Assembly (NCBI GenBank): GCA_958435945.1
Contig: CAUBIC010000008.1
Coordinates: forward strand, 1 to 64,000
DNA: 64,000 nucleotides
From: an uncultured Collinsella sp.
Lineage (GTDB): Bacteria > Actinomycetota > Coriobacteriia > Coriobacteriales > Coriobacteriaceae
Direction of reading: 5' to 3'
Under the pieces are notes generated by a model. The model was given only the letters and a program-made list of their open reading frames with translations, was not told where the DNA came from and made no database searches. The translations under genes and the position numbers were made by a program. Positions 24,438 through 33,653 of the stretch are shown in pieces. Every line of letters begins with the position of its first letter. Within the stretch, counting starts at the first letter, position 1.

Positions 24438-26282
24438 GTGAATTATCTGAGTGAGATGCTCAAATTGCCGGTCTTGGACGTCGATGGCGAAAAGCTCGGC
24501 GTTGTGAACGATTTTGGCATTGCTACCGGCGAAGTTTTTCCGCACGTAACGTCGCTCGCGTTCCGCGGACCCGGCAAGACGCCGTTTATGATCAGCTGGC
24601 GCAAATGGGTCGACCGTATCGACGAGACGGGCGTACACCTTAAGTCGCCGGCCACCGAAATCCGTTTTTCGTACCTGCAGCCGACCGAACTTTTGCTCGC
24701 GCGCGACGTGCTCAACAAGCAGATTGTCGACACGCAGGGCATGAAGGTCGTGCGCGTCAACGACATCAAGTTTTCCATGTCGGGCGAAAATCAGCTGCGT
24801 CTGCTGGGTGCCGAAGTTGGCGCCCGTGGTCTGCTGCGCGCGATCAGCCCCGCCCTCGAGCATGTCGTCGAGAGCTTTATGAAGCACCTGGGCAAACCGC
24901 TCGGCGAGGACATCATCGCCTGGTCCTACATGGACCTGCTCGACCGTTCGACTAAGAACATCCAGCTTTCGGTGTCGCACAAGACGCTTGGCGAGCTGCA
25001 CCCTGCTGACATTGCCGACATTATCGAGCAGCTCGACCCGCGCCTGCGTGCGCAGGTGTTCGCGCAGCTCGACACCGCCCAGGCCGCCGAGGCCATCTCG
25101 GAGTTCGATGACGACGAGCTTATGACCGAGATGCTCGAGGGGCTGTCCGACACGGATGCATCGTCGATGCTGGCCATGATGGACCCGGACGACGCCGCCG
25201 ACCTGATCGACGAGCTCGATTACGAGAAGGCCGAGAAGCTTCTGCGCCTGATGGGCGTTCAGGAGGAGAAGGCGATTCGTAACCTGCTGGGCTATGAGGA
25301 CAACACCGCCGGCCGCATCATGACCTCGGAGTTTGTCTCCCTGCCTGCCACGGCGACGGTCGGTGACGCCATCGAGGCGATTCGCAAGCTCGACGAGGAC
25401 TTCGAGAGCGTCTACTACGTCTATACCGAGGACCCGAGCGGCATGCTCACCGGCGTGCTTTCGCTACGCACGCTTATCGTGGCCGACCGCGACGCCACGC
25501 TGGGCCAGCTGGCCTATCGCGACCTGGTTTATGTGTCGCCCGACGACGATCAGGAAGACGTAACGGACGAGATGACCAAGTACGACTTGGTCGCCATCCC
25601 CGTTTGCGACGAGAACCGTCACATTTTGGGTATCGTGACCTTTGACGACGCCATGGACGTTATCGCCGAGGAGCACCAGGAGGACCTGCAGATCGCAGGC
25701 GTCGGCTCGGGCGATAGCGCGTCCGACGACTCGACGAATGTGCTCAGCTGGTTTGTGCATCGCCAGTACTGGGTTGTCGTGTGGGGTATTGCCTCGTGCA
25801 TCATGGCAACAGTGCTGGGAACGGCGCTGGGCTCCGCGCATCTGGTGGTGTTTCCCATGTGCGCCATGCCGCTCGTGTTGCTGGCTGCCTCGCGTATGGT
25901 GTCGTTCGTCAAGAACTACTTCCTGGAGTACGACGGCCATGACGATGAGCCCAAGCCGTATCTGGGGTTCTTCTTCCAGAGCACGGGCATGGGCCTGATT
26001 CTGTCGCTCGTGACCTACCTGTGCGCCCAGCTGGTGCGCACCGCCGCATTCCTCGACGCGCCCATGTTTGAAGAGCAGCTCTTTACCGGCTGCTTTAACA
26101 TTGCGGCCATCGTTTGTCTGATTGGCAACATGAGCGCCGTGATTTACCTGATGGTGCTGTTCTGGCGTGACGAGCACGACCTCAATACGTCGGGCACCGC
26201 CATGAACGTCATTGCCGTCATGATTTCGTGCGTGGCGTACTGCATCGCTGCGGTGCTGCTTGCCATGTCGGTCATGGGTTAG
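24438..26282 (+). CDS. mgtE: magnesium transporter MgtE with N-terminal PRC-like extension
   Basis: 614 aa, longer than the usual about 450. Residues 1-150 are an added PRC-barrel-like region (LDVDGEKLGVVNDFGIATG, KVVRVNDIKFSM). MgtE_N superhelix at about 180-285 (ELHPADIADIIEQLDPRLRA, MDPDDAADLIDELDYEKAEKL). CBS pair at about 290-415 (AGRIMTSEFVSLPATATV, VAIPVCDENRHILGIVT). Five membrane helices form the C-terminus. GTG start with GGGGAG 5 nt upstream. MgtE is a magnesium channel closed by magnesium binding to its CBS and N domains. It forms an operon with the NRAMP-like gene 8 nt downstream. Confidence 0.95.
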   Translation: MNYLSEMLKLPVLDVDGEKLGVVNDFGIATGEVFPHVTSLAFRGPGKTPFMISWRKWVDRIDETGVHLKSPATEIRFSYLQPTELLLARDVLNKQIVDTQGMKVVRVNDIKFSMSGENQLRLLGAEVGARGLLRAISPALEHVVESFMKHLGKPLGEDIIAWSYMDLLDRSTKNIQLSVSHKTLGELHPADIADIIEQLDPRLRAQVFAQLDTAQAAEAISEFDDDELMTEMLEGLSDTDASSMLAMMDPDDAADLIDELDYEKAEKLLRLMGVQEEKAIRNLLGYEDNTAGRIMTSEFVSLPATATVGDAIEAIRKLDEDFESVYYVYTEDPSGMLTGVLSLRTLIVADRDATLGQLAYRDLVYVSPDDDQEDVTDEMTKYDLVAIPVCDENRHILGIVTFDDAMDVIAEEHQEDLQIAGVGSGDSASDDSTNVLSWFVHRQYWVVVWGIASCIMATVLGTALGSAHLVVFPMCAMPLVLLAASRMVSFVKNYFLEYDGHDDEPKPYLGFFFQSTGMGLILSLVTYLCAQLVRTAAFLDAPMFEEQLFTGCFNIAAIVCLIGNMSAVIYLMVLFWRDEHDLNTSGTAMNVIAVMISCVAYCIAAVLLAMSVMG

Positions 26283-26290
26283 GTGGTCGC

Positions 26291-27553
26291 GTGCAAAACA
26301 CGAAGCAAAAGGCGAGCACCAAGCAAAAACTGACCATCGCGGCCATCTTTGGCGCCATGGGCCCTGGCCTTCTGGCGGCGCTTTCGGGCAATGACGCCGG
26401 TGGCATCGCCACGTATTCCAGCGCCGGTGCCAGCTATGGCTACAAGATGCTGTGGATGCTTCCTGTCATGACCGTGCTGCTTATCGTGACACAGGAGACT
26501 GCGGCGCGTTGTGGCTGCGTCACAGGCAAGGGCTTGGCCTCGCTCATTCGCGAGCGCTTTGGCGTGCGCAGGAGCGTGCTGGCCATGGCGGCGCTGCTGA
26601 TCGCCAATACGGCCGTTACCATCTCGGAGTTTGCGGGTATCGCGAGTGGCCTTGCCCTCTTTGGCGTGCCGGCGAGCATCTCGGTGCCGCTCGTGGCGCT
26701 GCTGGTTTGGATGCTTACCATGTCGGGCAGCTTCCAGCGCATCGAGAAGATTCTGCTGCTGGTGAGCTGCGTGTTTGTGACCTACATTGTCGCTGCATTT
26801 ATGGCTGGTCCCAGCTGGGGCGAGGTGGCGGTCGACCTGGTTGTGCCCAACATCCAAAATGACCCCAGCTACGTGTCGCTTGTGGTCGCAACGATCGGTA
26901 CCACCATCGCGCCGTGGATGATCTTCTTGGCGCAGAACAACGTGGTCGATAAGAATGCGGGCGAGGACGATATCGTGCTGCAGCGCATCGATACCGTGAG
27001 CGGCTCGATCGCTGCTGATGTCATCGCCGGTTTTATTATCATCACGACCGGTACGGTGCTGTTCCCCGCGGGCATTCAGATCAGCGATGCTGCCGACGCC
27101 GCCCGCGCGTTGGAGCCCATCGCGGGCCAGTGGTCCACGGTGCTGTTTGCCTCGGGCCTGGTCGCGGCGAGCTTCTTGGCCGCCTGTGTGCTGCCAGGTG
27201 TTACGTCCAGCGCCATCTGCGAGGCATTTGGCTGGGAGCGCGGTGCCGATCGCAGCTGGGACGAGGCCCCGGTCTATCGCGGCATCATTACGGCCATCAT
27301 CGGCATCTCTGCCGTGCTGGTGCTCATGCCCGGTGTCGACCTGTTCCAGATTATGATGACCTCGCAGGTCATTAACGGCGTGCTGTTGCCCGTGGTTCTG
27401 GTGTTTCAGGTGCTTATTGCCGCTGATCGACACATTATGGGCGCCAACCGCAACGGCCGCGTGTGGAATGTGCTCACCTGGGCGACTATCGGTGTGATTA
27501 CGGTGCTGACAGTCGTCATGTTTGTGCTGCAGGCGATGGGCTACAGCGCGTAG
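26291..27553 (+). CDS. NRAMP-related transporter, probable magnesium transporter (NRMT type)
   Basis: 420 aa, eleven-helix SLC11/NRAMP fold. Helix 1, which in manganese/iron NRAMPs carries the DPGN metal motif, reads NDAGG: Asp35 is kept, Asn is Gly38. Helix 6, normally A-x-x-M-P-H, reads TTIAPW: the metal-selecting Met is Ala207 and His is Trp209. Loss of the soft Met ligand is the change I recall for NRMT magnesium transporters characterised from Eggerthella lenta, also Coriobacteriia. It lies 8 nt after mgtE (GTG start, AGGTGG upstream), which supports magnesium as substrate. The longer upstream frame from 26228 overlaps mgtE and is not used. A strong terminator follows. Confidence 0.87.
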   Translation: MQNTKQKASTKQKLTIAAIFGAMGPGLLAALSGNDAGGIATYSSAGASYGYKMLWMLPVMTVLLIVTQETAARCGCVTGKGLASLIRERFGVRRSVLAMAALLIANTAVTISEFAGIASGLALFGVPASISVPLVALLVWMLTMSGSFQRIEKILLLVSCVFVTYIVAAFMAGPSWGEVAVDLVVPNIQNDPSYVSLVVATIGTTIAPWMIFLAQNNVVDKNAGEDDIVLQRIDTVSGSIAADVIAGFIIITTGTVLFPAGIQISDAADAARALEPIAGQWSTVLFASGLVAASFLAACVLPGVTSSAICEAFGWERGADRSWDEAPVYRGIITAIIGISAVLVLMPGVDLFQIMMTSQVINGVLLPVVLVFQVLIAADRHIMGANRNGRVWNVLTWATIGVITVLTVVMFVLQAMGYSA

Positions 27554-27571
27554 CGCCTCTTTTGGATTCTT

Positions 27572-27607
27572 AACAGGCCGCCGCCATGGGCTGCGGCCTG
27601 TTTTTTT
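27572..27607 (+). terminator. Rho-independent terminator of the mgtE operon
   Basis: ACAGGCCGC (27573-27581) pairs with GCGGCCTGT (27593-27601), followed by a run of T to 27607. Confidence 0.9.
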
Positions 27608-27790
27608 GCCCACGGCCTCTCGGAGTCGGCTCGAAGTTTGCTATGGGTGTGGGGCATGGAAACGACGCTCGGGGTGGCGCGGAGCCCAGAATTTGGCCGC
27701 GGAAGGGCATTCATCGACCGCGCCAGGAGTGTCCCTAGGTGCCGGCACATAAGGAACGCCCCCTCCGGGTGCAAGCGGATTGACGGTGTG

Positions 27791-30007
27791 CTACTTGTCG
27801 GTGCCTAGCTTGTGCGGTTTGTAGGCGAGCGCGTTGACGAGTGCGTCAGCAGCGGATTTGACGGCCGCCGGCTGCGGATCGTTAACGTGATCCTCGGGGT
27901 GTACGGGCAGGTCTTTCTTGACGGCATCGTGGATGAGCTTAAGGTACTCGGTCACACCTGCGTTCGACAGGTGCGTGCCGTCGCCGTCGAACAGGTCGTT
28001 GCGGTTGGCACTATATCCGTACCAGTCGATAACGCGAACGTTTTTATAGCGCGAGGCGGCGTTGGCAATGGCCTGATTGGTGGCACCGACCCATGGCTGC
28101 GGGCTGCGCGTGTTTACAAATACGACGGTGCGCTGATTGCCGGCATCGGCCATGATGGCGTCAATCTGGGCATCGGTCACTAGGCCGTTGGTGCCCAGCG
28201 CAAAGACTACGATCTTGCCGGCGAGGTTCTGCTGGATATAACCCTCAAATGTTGTGCGGCCCGCATCGAACTGGCGGCCCTTTTCGGCATCGATGTGACT
28301 GTGGGGGAACATGCCGTCAAAGGAATCGACGGCGCGCAGCGACACGGAGTCGCCGATCATCAGCAGGTCGTAGGATCCGTCGGGGAAGCCGTCGTTGTCC
28401 TTGTCGGTGTCATCGGCCGCCTGCTGGTCCTGGGGTTTTGCATTTTTGGCTTCCTTGTTTAGGATTTCGGCGCCCTCGCCGCTCAGCGCGGATGTGTCGG
28501 GCACAAAGACCAGACCACCCAGCGCCACGACAAGCACGACGCCGCAAACGGCGCACACGGGAATATGCGCGCGCACCCAGCTTGCGGGCGTGGTGGTGCC
28601 TTCGCGGAGCTCGGAAACGGTGCGTCCAAAGGCGCCCTTCCTAAACGGCGTCTCGATAAAGCGATAGGAGCACTCGGCGGCGGCGACCACCACAAGTACC
28701 TGCAAGATGTACTGCCACCAGGGCGTATCGCTGATGTTGGCGACCGGGTTCATGAGGAGCAGCAGCGGATAGTGCCACAGGTAGATGCTGTAGGAGCGCT
28801 TGCCAATCCATACAAGCGGCTCGGCGGCCAAAGCCCGTGCGACCATGCCCTGGGGCTGCACACATGCCGCAATAACCATGAGCGTGAGGATGGAGCACAG
28901 TAGCGTGCCTCCGCGATATTGGAAGGCGGTGTAGCCGTTGGTGAGTGCGACCATGGCGGCAAGGCCAACCAGACCCACGACGCCCAAGACATCGATGGAT
29001 GCGGGCGAGGACCAAAAGCGCACGAGGGCGCTCGGCTGTGCCGGGGCGGTATCGGCTGATTCGTCGGCCTTCTTGCCAGGCTTGTCCTCAGCGTTCTTGC
29101 CGTGCTTGGCGGCGCCAGCCAGGCGATTGAGCCCCAAACGATGAGCGAGGCGCACCGGCGCCAGATCGCTATCGGGGATAAAGGCCATCCAGGCACCCAG
29201 CAGCAGCGAGAACACGCGGGTGTCGGTGCCGTAGTACACGCGGCTGGGGTCGGCGGCAGGGTTGTAAAGCACCATCATGGCGAGGGCAGATACCGCGGCA
29301 AGGCCCAGAACCACGCGGCGTGTGTTGGGCTTGCTCACATGCATGGATACCATGGCAAACAGCAGTGGCGGCCAAATCAGGTAGAACTGTTCCTCGATGG
29401 CAAGCGACCAAAAGTGCGTGAGCGGCGAGGGGTCGCCCAGAGCATTGAAGTACGAGACGTTTTGGGCAATCTGCCACCAGTTGTTGAAGAACAACAGCGA
29501 CGGCAGGATGTCGGGGCGCATCTTGGTGAGCATCACGTGGTTAAAGACGGTGCACAGCGCGCAGGTCACCACTACGACGGTCACCACGGCGGGGAACAGG
29601 CGGCGGATACGGCGGATCCAGAAGCTCTTGAGGTCGATGCGGCCGGTCTTTGTCACTTCGTTGATGAGCAGACGCGTGATCAGATAGCCCGAAAGCACAA
29701 AGAAGATCGTGACGCCGAGCAGGCCGCCTTGTGCCCATGTGAGGTTGAGGTGATAGAGCACCACCGCGACGACGGCAAGCGTGCGCAGGCCGTCGAGGGC
29801 GGGGATATAGCGAGATTTGGGGCGCGTGGGCGCCTGTTCTTTTGCAGCGCTGTTGGTGCGGGCACCCTTGTTGGCGGGCGCGCGATGGGGGCCTGCAGCG
29901 CGGCACGGCTCGGTGGCTTGTCGGTTAGCGCGCGAACGTTCGTGCGGCGCTTGTTGATCGCTCGCGTGGCGTGAGCTGCGCGAACTCGATCGCGGGAATT
30001 GTTCCAT
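27791..30007 (-). CDS. OatA-like acyltransferase (acyltransferase 3 + SGNH)
   Basis: 738 aa. After a basic cytoplasmic N-terminus, residues about 68-480 form the Acyl_transf_3 membrane domain: IPALDGLRTLAVVAVVLYHL with its essential His, FFVLSGYLITRLL, and a HFWSLAIEEQFYLIWP motif. A linker helix leads to an external SGNH domain (about 545-700) with block I IGDSVSLRA (Ser near 553), ALGTNG, and Asp/His in DGTHLSNAG. This is the arrangement of peptidoglycan O-acetyltransferase OatA, which gives lysozyme resistance. Other surface-polymer acylations are possible. Monocistronic, divergent from rbsK. Confidence 0.9.
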   Translation of the reverse strand: MEQFPRSSSRSSRHASDQQAPHERSRANRQATEPCRAAGPHRAPANKGARTNSAAKEQAPTRPKSRYIPALDGLRTLAVVAVVLYHLNLTWAQGGLLGVTIFFVLSGYLITRLLINEVTKTGRIDLKSFWIRRIRRLFPAVVTVVVVTCALCTVFNHVMLTKMRPDILPSLLFFNNWWQIAQNVSYFNALGDPSPLTHFWSLAIEEQFYLIWPPLLFAMVSMHVSKPNTRRVVLGLAAVSALAMMVLYNPAADPSRVYYGTDTRVFSLLLGAWMAFIPDSDLAPVRLAHRLGLNRLAGAAKHGKNAEDKPGKKADESADTAPAQPSALVRFWSSPASIDVLGVVGLVGLAAMVALTNGYTAFQYRGGTLLCSILTLMVIAACVQPQGMVARALAAEPLVWIGKRSYSIYLWHYPLLLLMNPVANISDTPWWQYILQVLVVVAAAECSYRFIETPFRKGAFGRTVSELREGTTTPASWVRAHIPVCAVCGVVLVVALGGLVFVPDTSALSGEGAEILNKEAKNAKPQDQQAADDTDKDNDGFPDGSYDLLMIGDSVSLRAVDSFDGMFPHSHIDAEKGRQFDAGRTTFEGYIQQNLAGKIVVFALGTNGLVTDAQIDAIMADAGNQRTVVFVNTRSPQPWVGATNQAIANAASRYKNVRVIDWYGYSANRNDLFDGDGTHLSNAGVTEYLKLIHDAVKKDLPVHPEDHVNDPQPAAVKSAADALVNALAYKPHKLGTDK

Positions 30008-30193
30008 AAAACTTCATCCAATAACGAGAATAATCAGCACGCCTTCATTGTAGCCGCCTGCTCCTGTGAATGCTTGCTGCCGGCGCAAGCTCAAGCGCGC
30101 GTCCACATCAAAGTGAACTAAAGTTATAGAGGTGCGAGAGCGCATGATTGACGGCCAACAGCGGGTGCAGAGCCCGCGGACGAGGAGGTTTCC

Positions 30194-31189
30194 ATGGCAG
30201 ATTGCGGCATCGTTGCGGTGTTCGGCAGCATGAACATGGACCTTTCGGTGGCGTGCGAGCGCATGCCGCGTGCGGGCGAGACCGTCGGCGGCAGCGGGTT
30301 TATCACTAATGCCGGCGGCAAAGGCGCCAACCAGGCCGTAGCTGCCGTGCGCATGGGCGCGTGCACGCACATGATCGGCGCGGTCGGCTGCGACGCATTT
30401 GGCGCGTCGCTCGTGGCGGGGCTCCAAGACGCCGGCGTGGACTGTGGCCTTATAGCGCGTCGCGATGATGTGGAGACGGGAACGGCGACCATCATTCGCT
30501 GCGAGGGCGACAACCGCATCGTGCTGTCACCGGGCGCCAACCATGCGCTTGCGGGCGAGGACGTTGCCTGCGCGCTGAGACGTCTGGTGGCCGATGAACT
30601 CGATGGTGACGCCAGCAAGATTGCCCCGGCTGCCGGAAGCGTCTTTATCGCCCAGGGTGAATGTGACCTTGCAGCGACGGCCGAGGCGCTTGTTTGCGCT
30701 CACGAGCTCGGGTTCTATACATTCTTTAATCCAGCGCCTGCCTGCGAGTTGCCTGCGGAGGCCTGGCCTGCGGTCGACCTGGTCTGCCCCAACGAGACTG
30801 AGTGCCAGATGCTGACGGGCATCTTGCCCGCGGATGATGCGAGCTGCGTCGCGGCACTCAACGCCCTGCTCGCCAAGGGTGCCGGAGCTGCGGTCATCAC
30901 GTTGGGCGGCGCCGGGTCGGTTACGCTCGGCGACGACGGCGAGCTGCTGCGCATGCCGGCGCTTTCGAGCGCGGTGGTCGATACGACGGCCGCGGGCGAT
31001 ACGTTTATCGGTGCGCTTGCTGCGGCTCGTCTGGAGGGCCTGCCGCTCTTTGAGTGCATGGCGGCGGGTGCACGCGCCTCGGCGGTGACGGTGTCGCGCT
31101 TGGGCGCGCAACAGTCGATTCCCACGCGTGCCGAAGTTGATCGTGTGTTTGATTTAGACGATTTAGTACAAGACGGAGAAGCGGAGTAG
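30194..31189 (+). CDS. rbsK: ribokinase
   Basis: 331 aa, PfkB family. Substrate-binding GSMNMDLSV, the ribokinase signature NAGGKGANQAVAAVRMGA, NPAPA and the catalytic-base segment DTTAAGDTFIGALAAARLEG are present. It phosphorylates ribose at O5. The start ATG has GAGGAGG upstream. The nucleoside hydrolase gene starts 4 nt after its stop; together they would turn nucleosides into base plus ribose-5-phosphate, which makes ribose the most plausible substrate. Confidence 0.92.
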   Translation: MADCGIVAVFGSMNMDLSVACERMPRAGETVGGSGFITNAGGKGANQAVAAVRMGACTHMIGAVGCDAFGASLVAGLQDAGVDCGLIARRDDVETGTATIIRCEGDNRIVLSPGANHALAGEDVACALRRLVADELDGDASKIAPAAGSVFIAQGECDLAATAEALVCAHELGFYTFFNPAPACELPAEAWPAVDLVCPNETECQMLTGILPADDASCVAALNALLAKGAGAAVITLGGAGSVTLGDDGELLRMPALSSAVVDTTAAGDTFIGALAAARLEGLPLFECMAAGARASAVTVSRLGAQQSIPTRAEVDRVFDLDDLVQDGEAE

Positions 31190-31193
31190 AACA

Positions 31194-32168
31194 ATGGCAA
31201 TCAAGAAGCTGATCCTTGATCTGGATATGGGTGTGGACGATGCGATGGCGCTTGCCTATGCCATCGCGAGCCCCGAGGTTGAGCTCGTGGGCATTACCAC
31301 GTGCTTTGGCAACGTGCGCGTCGACCAGTCGGCGCATAACTGCCTGGCGGTGCTCGACCTGTTGGGTCGTCCCGAGGTGCCGGTGTACCTGGGTGCCGAT
31401 CGTCCTCTGCAGGCGACTGAGCCTTATACGCCGCCGGCGTCCACCGCGCTCATTCACGGCAAGAACGGCATCGGCGGCGCGAGCGTGCCCGCGTCGCCCT
31501 ACGAGCCGGTGGGGGCGACATCGGCTGATGGCAACGCTGCAGTCGATTATCTGATCGATGCCGCGCGCACCTATGGTCCCGATCTGGTCTACGTAGCGAC
31601 CGGCCCGCTCTCCAACCTGGCGCTTGCCCTGGAGCGCGATGCGGCGGCGGTGATGTCTATCGGCCGCGTGGTGGTAATGGGCGGCGCCCTGACCGTGCCC
31701 GGTAACGTGAGTGCGGGTGCCGAGGCCAACATGGCAAGTGATCCCGAGGCGGCCGATGCCGTGCTGCGCTCGGGTCGCAAGCTCACCATGGTGGGCCTGG
31801 ACGTGACGCATCGCGTGGTGCTCACGCGCCGCGACATTGCCGGCTGGACGGGCTCGGGCACCATGGCGGGCTGCGCATTTGCGAGCATGGTCGAGCACTA
31901 CATTGGCTCGTACGAGATGAACGCCCCCTACCTGGGTGGCTGCGCGCTGCACGATCCGCTGGCCGTCGCCGTGGCGATTGACCCCACGCTCGTAGGTGCG
32001 CTCGGCTGCAATCTGCGTGTTGATCTGCTGGGTGAGTATCGCGGCCGCACCATTTGCGACGAGCACCGCCTATCCGATCCGGACAAGAGCGCGCTTGTGG
32101 CACTGACCGTGGATGCCCCGCGCTTCCTGTCCGAGTTCAAGACGCGCATGGCCCGTGTCCTTGGCTAA
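31194..32168 (+). CDS. nucleoside hydrolase (IUNH family)
   Basis: 324 aa. The calcium-binding N-terminus, usually DTDPGxDDA, is DLDMGVDDAM: the three Asp are kept, Thr and Pro are not. Other family landmarks are YVATGPLSNLALAL, VVMGGAL, the NMASDPEAAD segment and HDPLAVAVAID near the C-terminus. It hydrolyses the N-glycosidic bond of ribonucleosides. Starts 4 nt after rbsK, same operon; terminator follows. The altered first motif could shift substrate range, but the ribokinase partner supports nucleosides. Confidence 0.9.
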   Translation: MAIKKLILDLDMGVDDAMALAYAIASPEVELVGITTCFGNVRVDQSAHNCLAVLDLLGRPEVPVYLGADRPLQATEPYTPPASTALIHGKNGIGGASVPASPYEPVGATSADGNAAVDYLIDAARTYGPDLVYVATGPLSNLALALERDAAAVMSIGRVVVMGGALTVPGNVSAGAEANMASDPEAADAVLRSGRKLTMVGLDVTHRVVLTRRDIAGWTGSGTMAGCAFASMVEHYIGSYEMNAPYLGGCALHDPLAVAVAIDPTLVGALGCNLRVDLLGEYRGRTICDEHRLSDPDKSALVALTVDAPRFLSEFKTRMARVLG

Positions 32169-32179
32169 ATGATTTTCGT

Positions 32180-32217
32180 GCCCTGCCCCATGTAGTCAAT
32201 TTGGGACGGGGCTTTTT
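32180..32217 (+). terminator. Rho-independent terminator after nucleoside hydrolase
   Basis: Arms 32180-32190 and 32202-32212 pair with one wobble and one mismatch, then TTTTT. The right arm TGGGACGGGGC recurs at 38498 and 38546. Confidence 0.8.
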
Positions 32218-32265
32218 AGCTACCGAGTAAATGTGCCCGTTGGGGGAATAGTCGCACCACTTTGC

Positions 32266-32312
32266 TTGACAACAGGCTAAACTAGCTAATAAACATTTAC
32301 TACTCTGTTTAG
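32266..32312 (+). promoter_or_regulatory. lacI-family gene promoter with TAAAC/GTTTA half-sites
   Basis: TTGACA at 32266-32271 is a perfect -35; a -10 is only loosely matched (TAATAA, 32287-32292). CTAAAC (32277-32282), TAAACATTTAC (32290-32300) and CTGTTTAG (32305-32312) are half-sites also seen upstream of the isomerase operon and the PTS locus, suggesting autoregulation. Confidence 0.5.
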
Positions 32313-32386
32313 ATTGAATTTGCGGTCGTTTATTTGCCGAGTCATCGAGTCCCGATGCTCTGCCACGGCCGTTGCTAGGGGGAACA

Positions 32387-33397
32387 ATGGCCAAAGCAAG
32401 TGTTCGCGAGATCAGCCGCATCACCGGTTTTTCGCCTGCGACCGTTTCCAACGCGCTCAACCGCAAGCGCAGCGTAAGCGAGGAGACCGCCAAGGTCATC
32501 CTGGAGTGCGCGCAATCGCTGGGCTATCAGCAGTCGACGCAGCTCGAGAGCATTCAGTTTGTGCTCGCGCGCAAGACGGGCGCCATTCTGGACGAGAGCA
32601 CCTTCCATCCCGCGGTTATCGAGGGCGTGGAACGCCAGGCGCGTCGTCACGGTATGAGCACGAGCTTTGTCTCGCTCGACTTTAGCGATCTTGACGTCGT
32701 GCGTCCGCAGGTCGAGGGCCTGATCGCCGATCCGTCTGCCGCTATCGTGCTGATGGGCACCGAGCTGGGTGAGGAAGACTACGCCTTGTTTGCCAACGCT
32801 GCCGCCCATCTGATCGTGCTCGACGGCTGGAGCGATCGTCAGTACTTCGACGCCGTGGTCATTGCCAATACCGATTCGGTGCTGCGTGCCGTGGATTACC
32901 TTATCGAGAAGGGTCACAAGCAAATCGGCTATCTGGCGGGTGACCTTCGTATCCGCAACTTTAAGGACCGCGAGCGCGGCTATCGCCAAGCGCTTGAGGA
33001 TGCGGGCCTCGAGGCCAATCCGGCATGGCGCGTCACGCTGGGCACCACGCTCGAGGGCGCTTATCTCGACATGGGCGTATGGCTCGACAGCGCCTCGCGC
33101 GACGACCTGCCGACGGCTTTCTTTGCCGAGAACGACGTGCTCGCCGTAGGCGCCATGCGCGCGCTGAACGAGCACGGCATACGTGTGCCCGAGGATGTTT
33201 CGATCATCGGCTTTGACGACCTATCTCTGGGCGCCTTCTCCAACCCGCCGCTCACCACGGTGCACGTTCCCAAACACGAGGTGGGCGAGATCGCGGTGCG
33301 CCGCCTGGTGGGTAACATCCGCAATCCCAAGAGCTATACCTGCAAGACGGCCGTATCGACCTATTTTGTCGAGCGCCAAAGCGTGCGCGAGATCTAG
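32387..33397 (+). CDS. LacI-family transcriptional regulator
   Basis: 336 aa. N-terminal HTH and hinge: SVREISRITGFSPATVSNAL and KRSVSEETAKVILECAQSLGY. The periplasmic-binding-protein-like sensor domain covers about 60-336 (FFAENDVLAVGAMRALNEHG, PEDVSIIGFDDLSLGAFSNP). ATG 32387 with AGGGGGAA upstream; a TTG at 32372 is discounted. It lies directly upstream of the isomerase/transketolase/kinase operon and has a terminator of its own. Shared half-sites make it the likely local regulator of that operon, its own gene, and the distant esterase/PTS locus. The ligand is probably a sugar or sugar phosphate of the pathway (inference). Confidence 0.93.
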   Translation: MAKASVREISRITGFSPATVSNALNRKRSVSEETAKVILECAQSLGYQQSTQLESIQFVLARKTGAILDESTFHPAVIEGVERQARRHGMSTSFVSLDFSDLDVVRPQVEGLIADPSAAIVLMGTELGEEDYALFANAAAHLIVLDGWSDRQYFDAVVIANTDSVLRAVDYLIEKGHKQIGYLAGDLRIRNFKDRERGYRQALEDAGLEANPAWRVTLGTTLEGAYLDMGVWLDSASRDDLPTAFFAENDVLAVGAMRALNEHGIRVPEDVSIIGFDDLSLGAFSNPPLTTVHVPKHEVGEIAVRRLVGNIRNPKSYTCKTAVSTYFVERQSVREI

Positions 33398-33462
33398 GCG
33401 AAGACGGCTTCGTTCGCAGTGCGCCAAAGCGCGCTAGGGCAGCAAAAATAACGCCATCCAAA

Positions 33463-33488
33463 AGGGGGTCCTTCAGGGCCCTCTTTTT
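33463..33488 (+). terminator. Rho-independent terminator after lacI-family gene
   Basis: Nine-base-pair stem with two wobbles (33463-33471 with 33476-33484), TTCA loop, T-rich tail. Confidence 0.7.
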
Positions 33489-33500
33489 GTCCTCTTGTAT

Positions 33501-33630
33501 GTTCAGATTGTTTACATACCGTTTAGGCTCATTTCTCTACCGTTTACGGGACTTTCGCGTTAAACTTCTAAACAAAAGAGTAAAACATTTAGTAAACAGA
33601 ACAAAACGAAACACACGTCTGTTTACTGAA
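33501..33630 (+). promoter_or_regulatory. operator-rich promoter region of the isomerase operon
   Basis: About eight GTTTAC, GTTTAG, TAAAC or CTAAAC half-sites occur in 130 nt. AGTAAACAGA (33591-33600) and TCTGTTTACT (33618-33627) form a perfect inverted pair. TCTGTTTACTGAA (33618-33630) is the exact reverse complement of 54025-54037 at the PTS locus. Confidence 0.6.
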
Positions 33631-33653
33631 CATGTAATTAGGGGAGGACGTAC

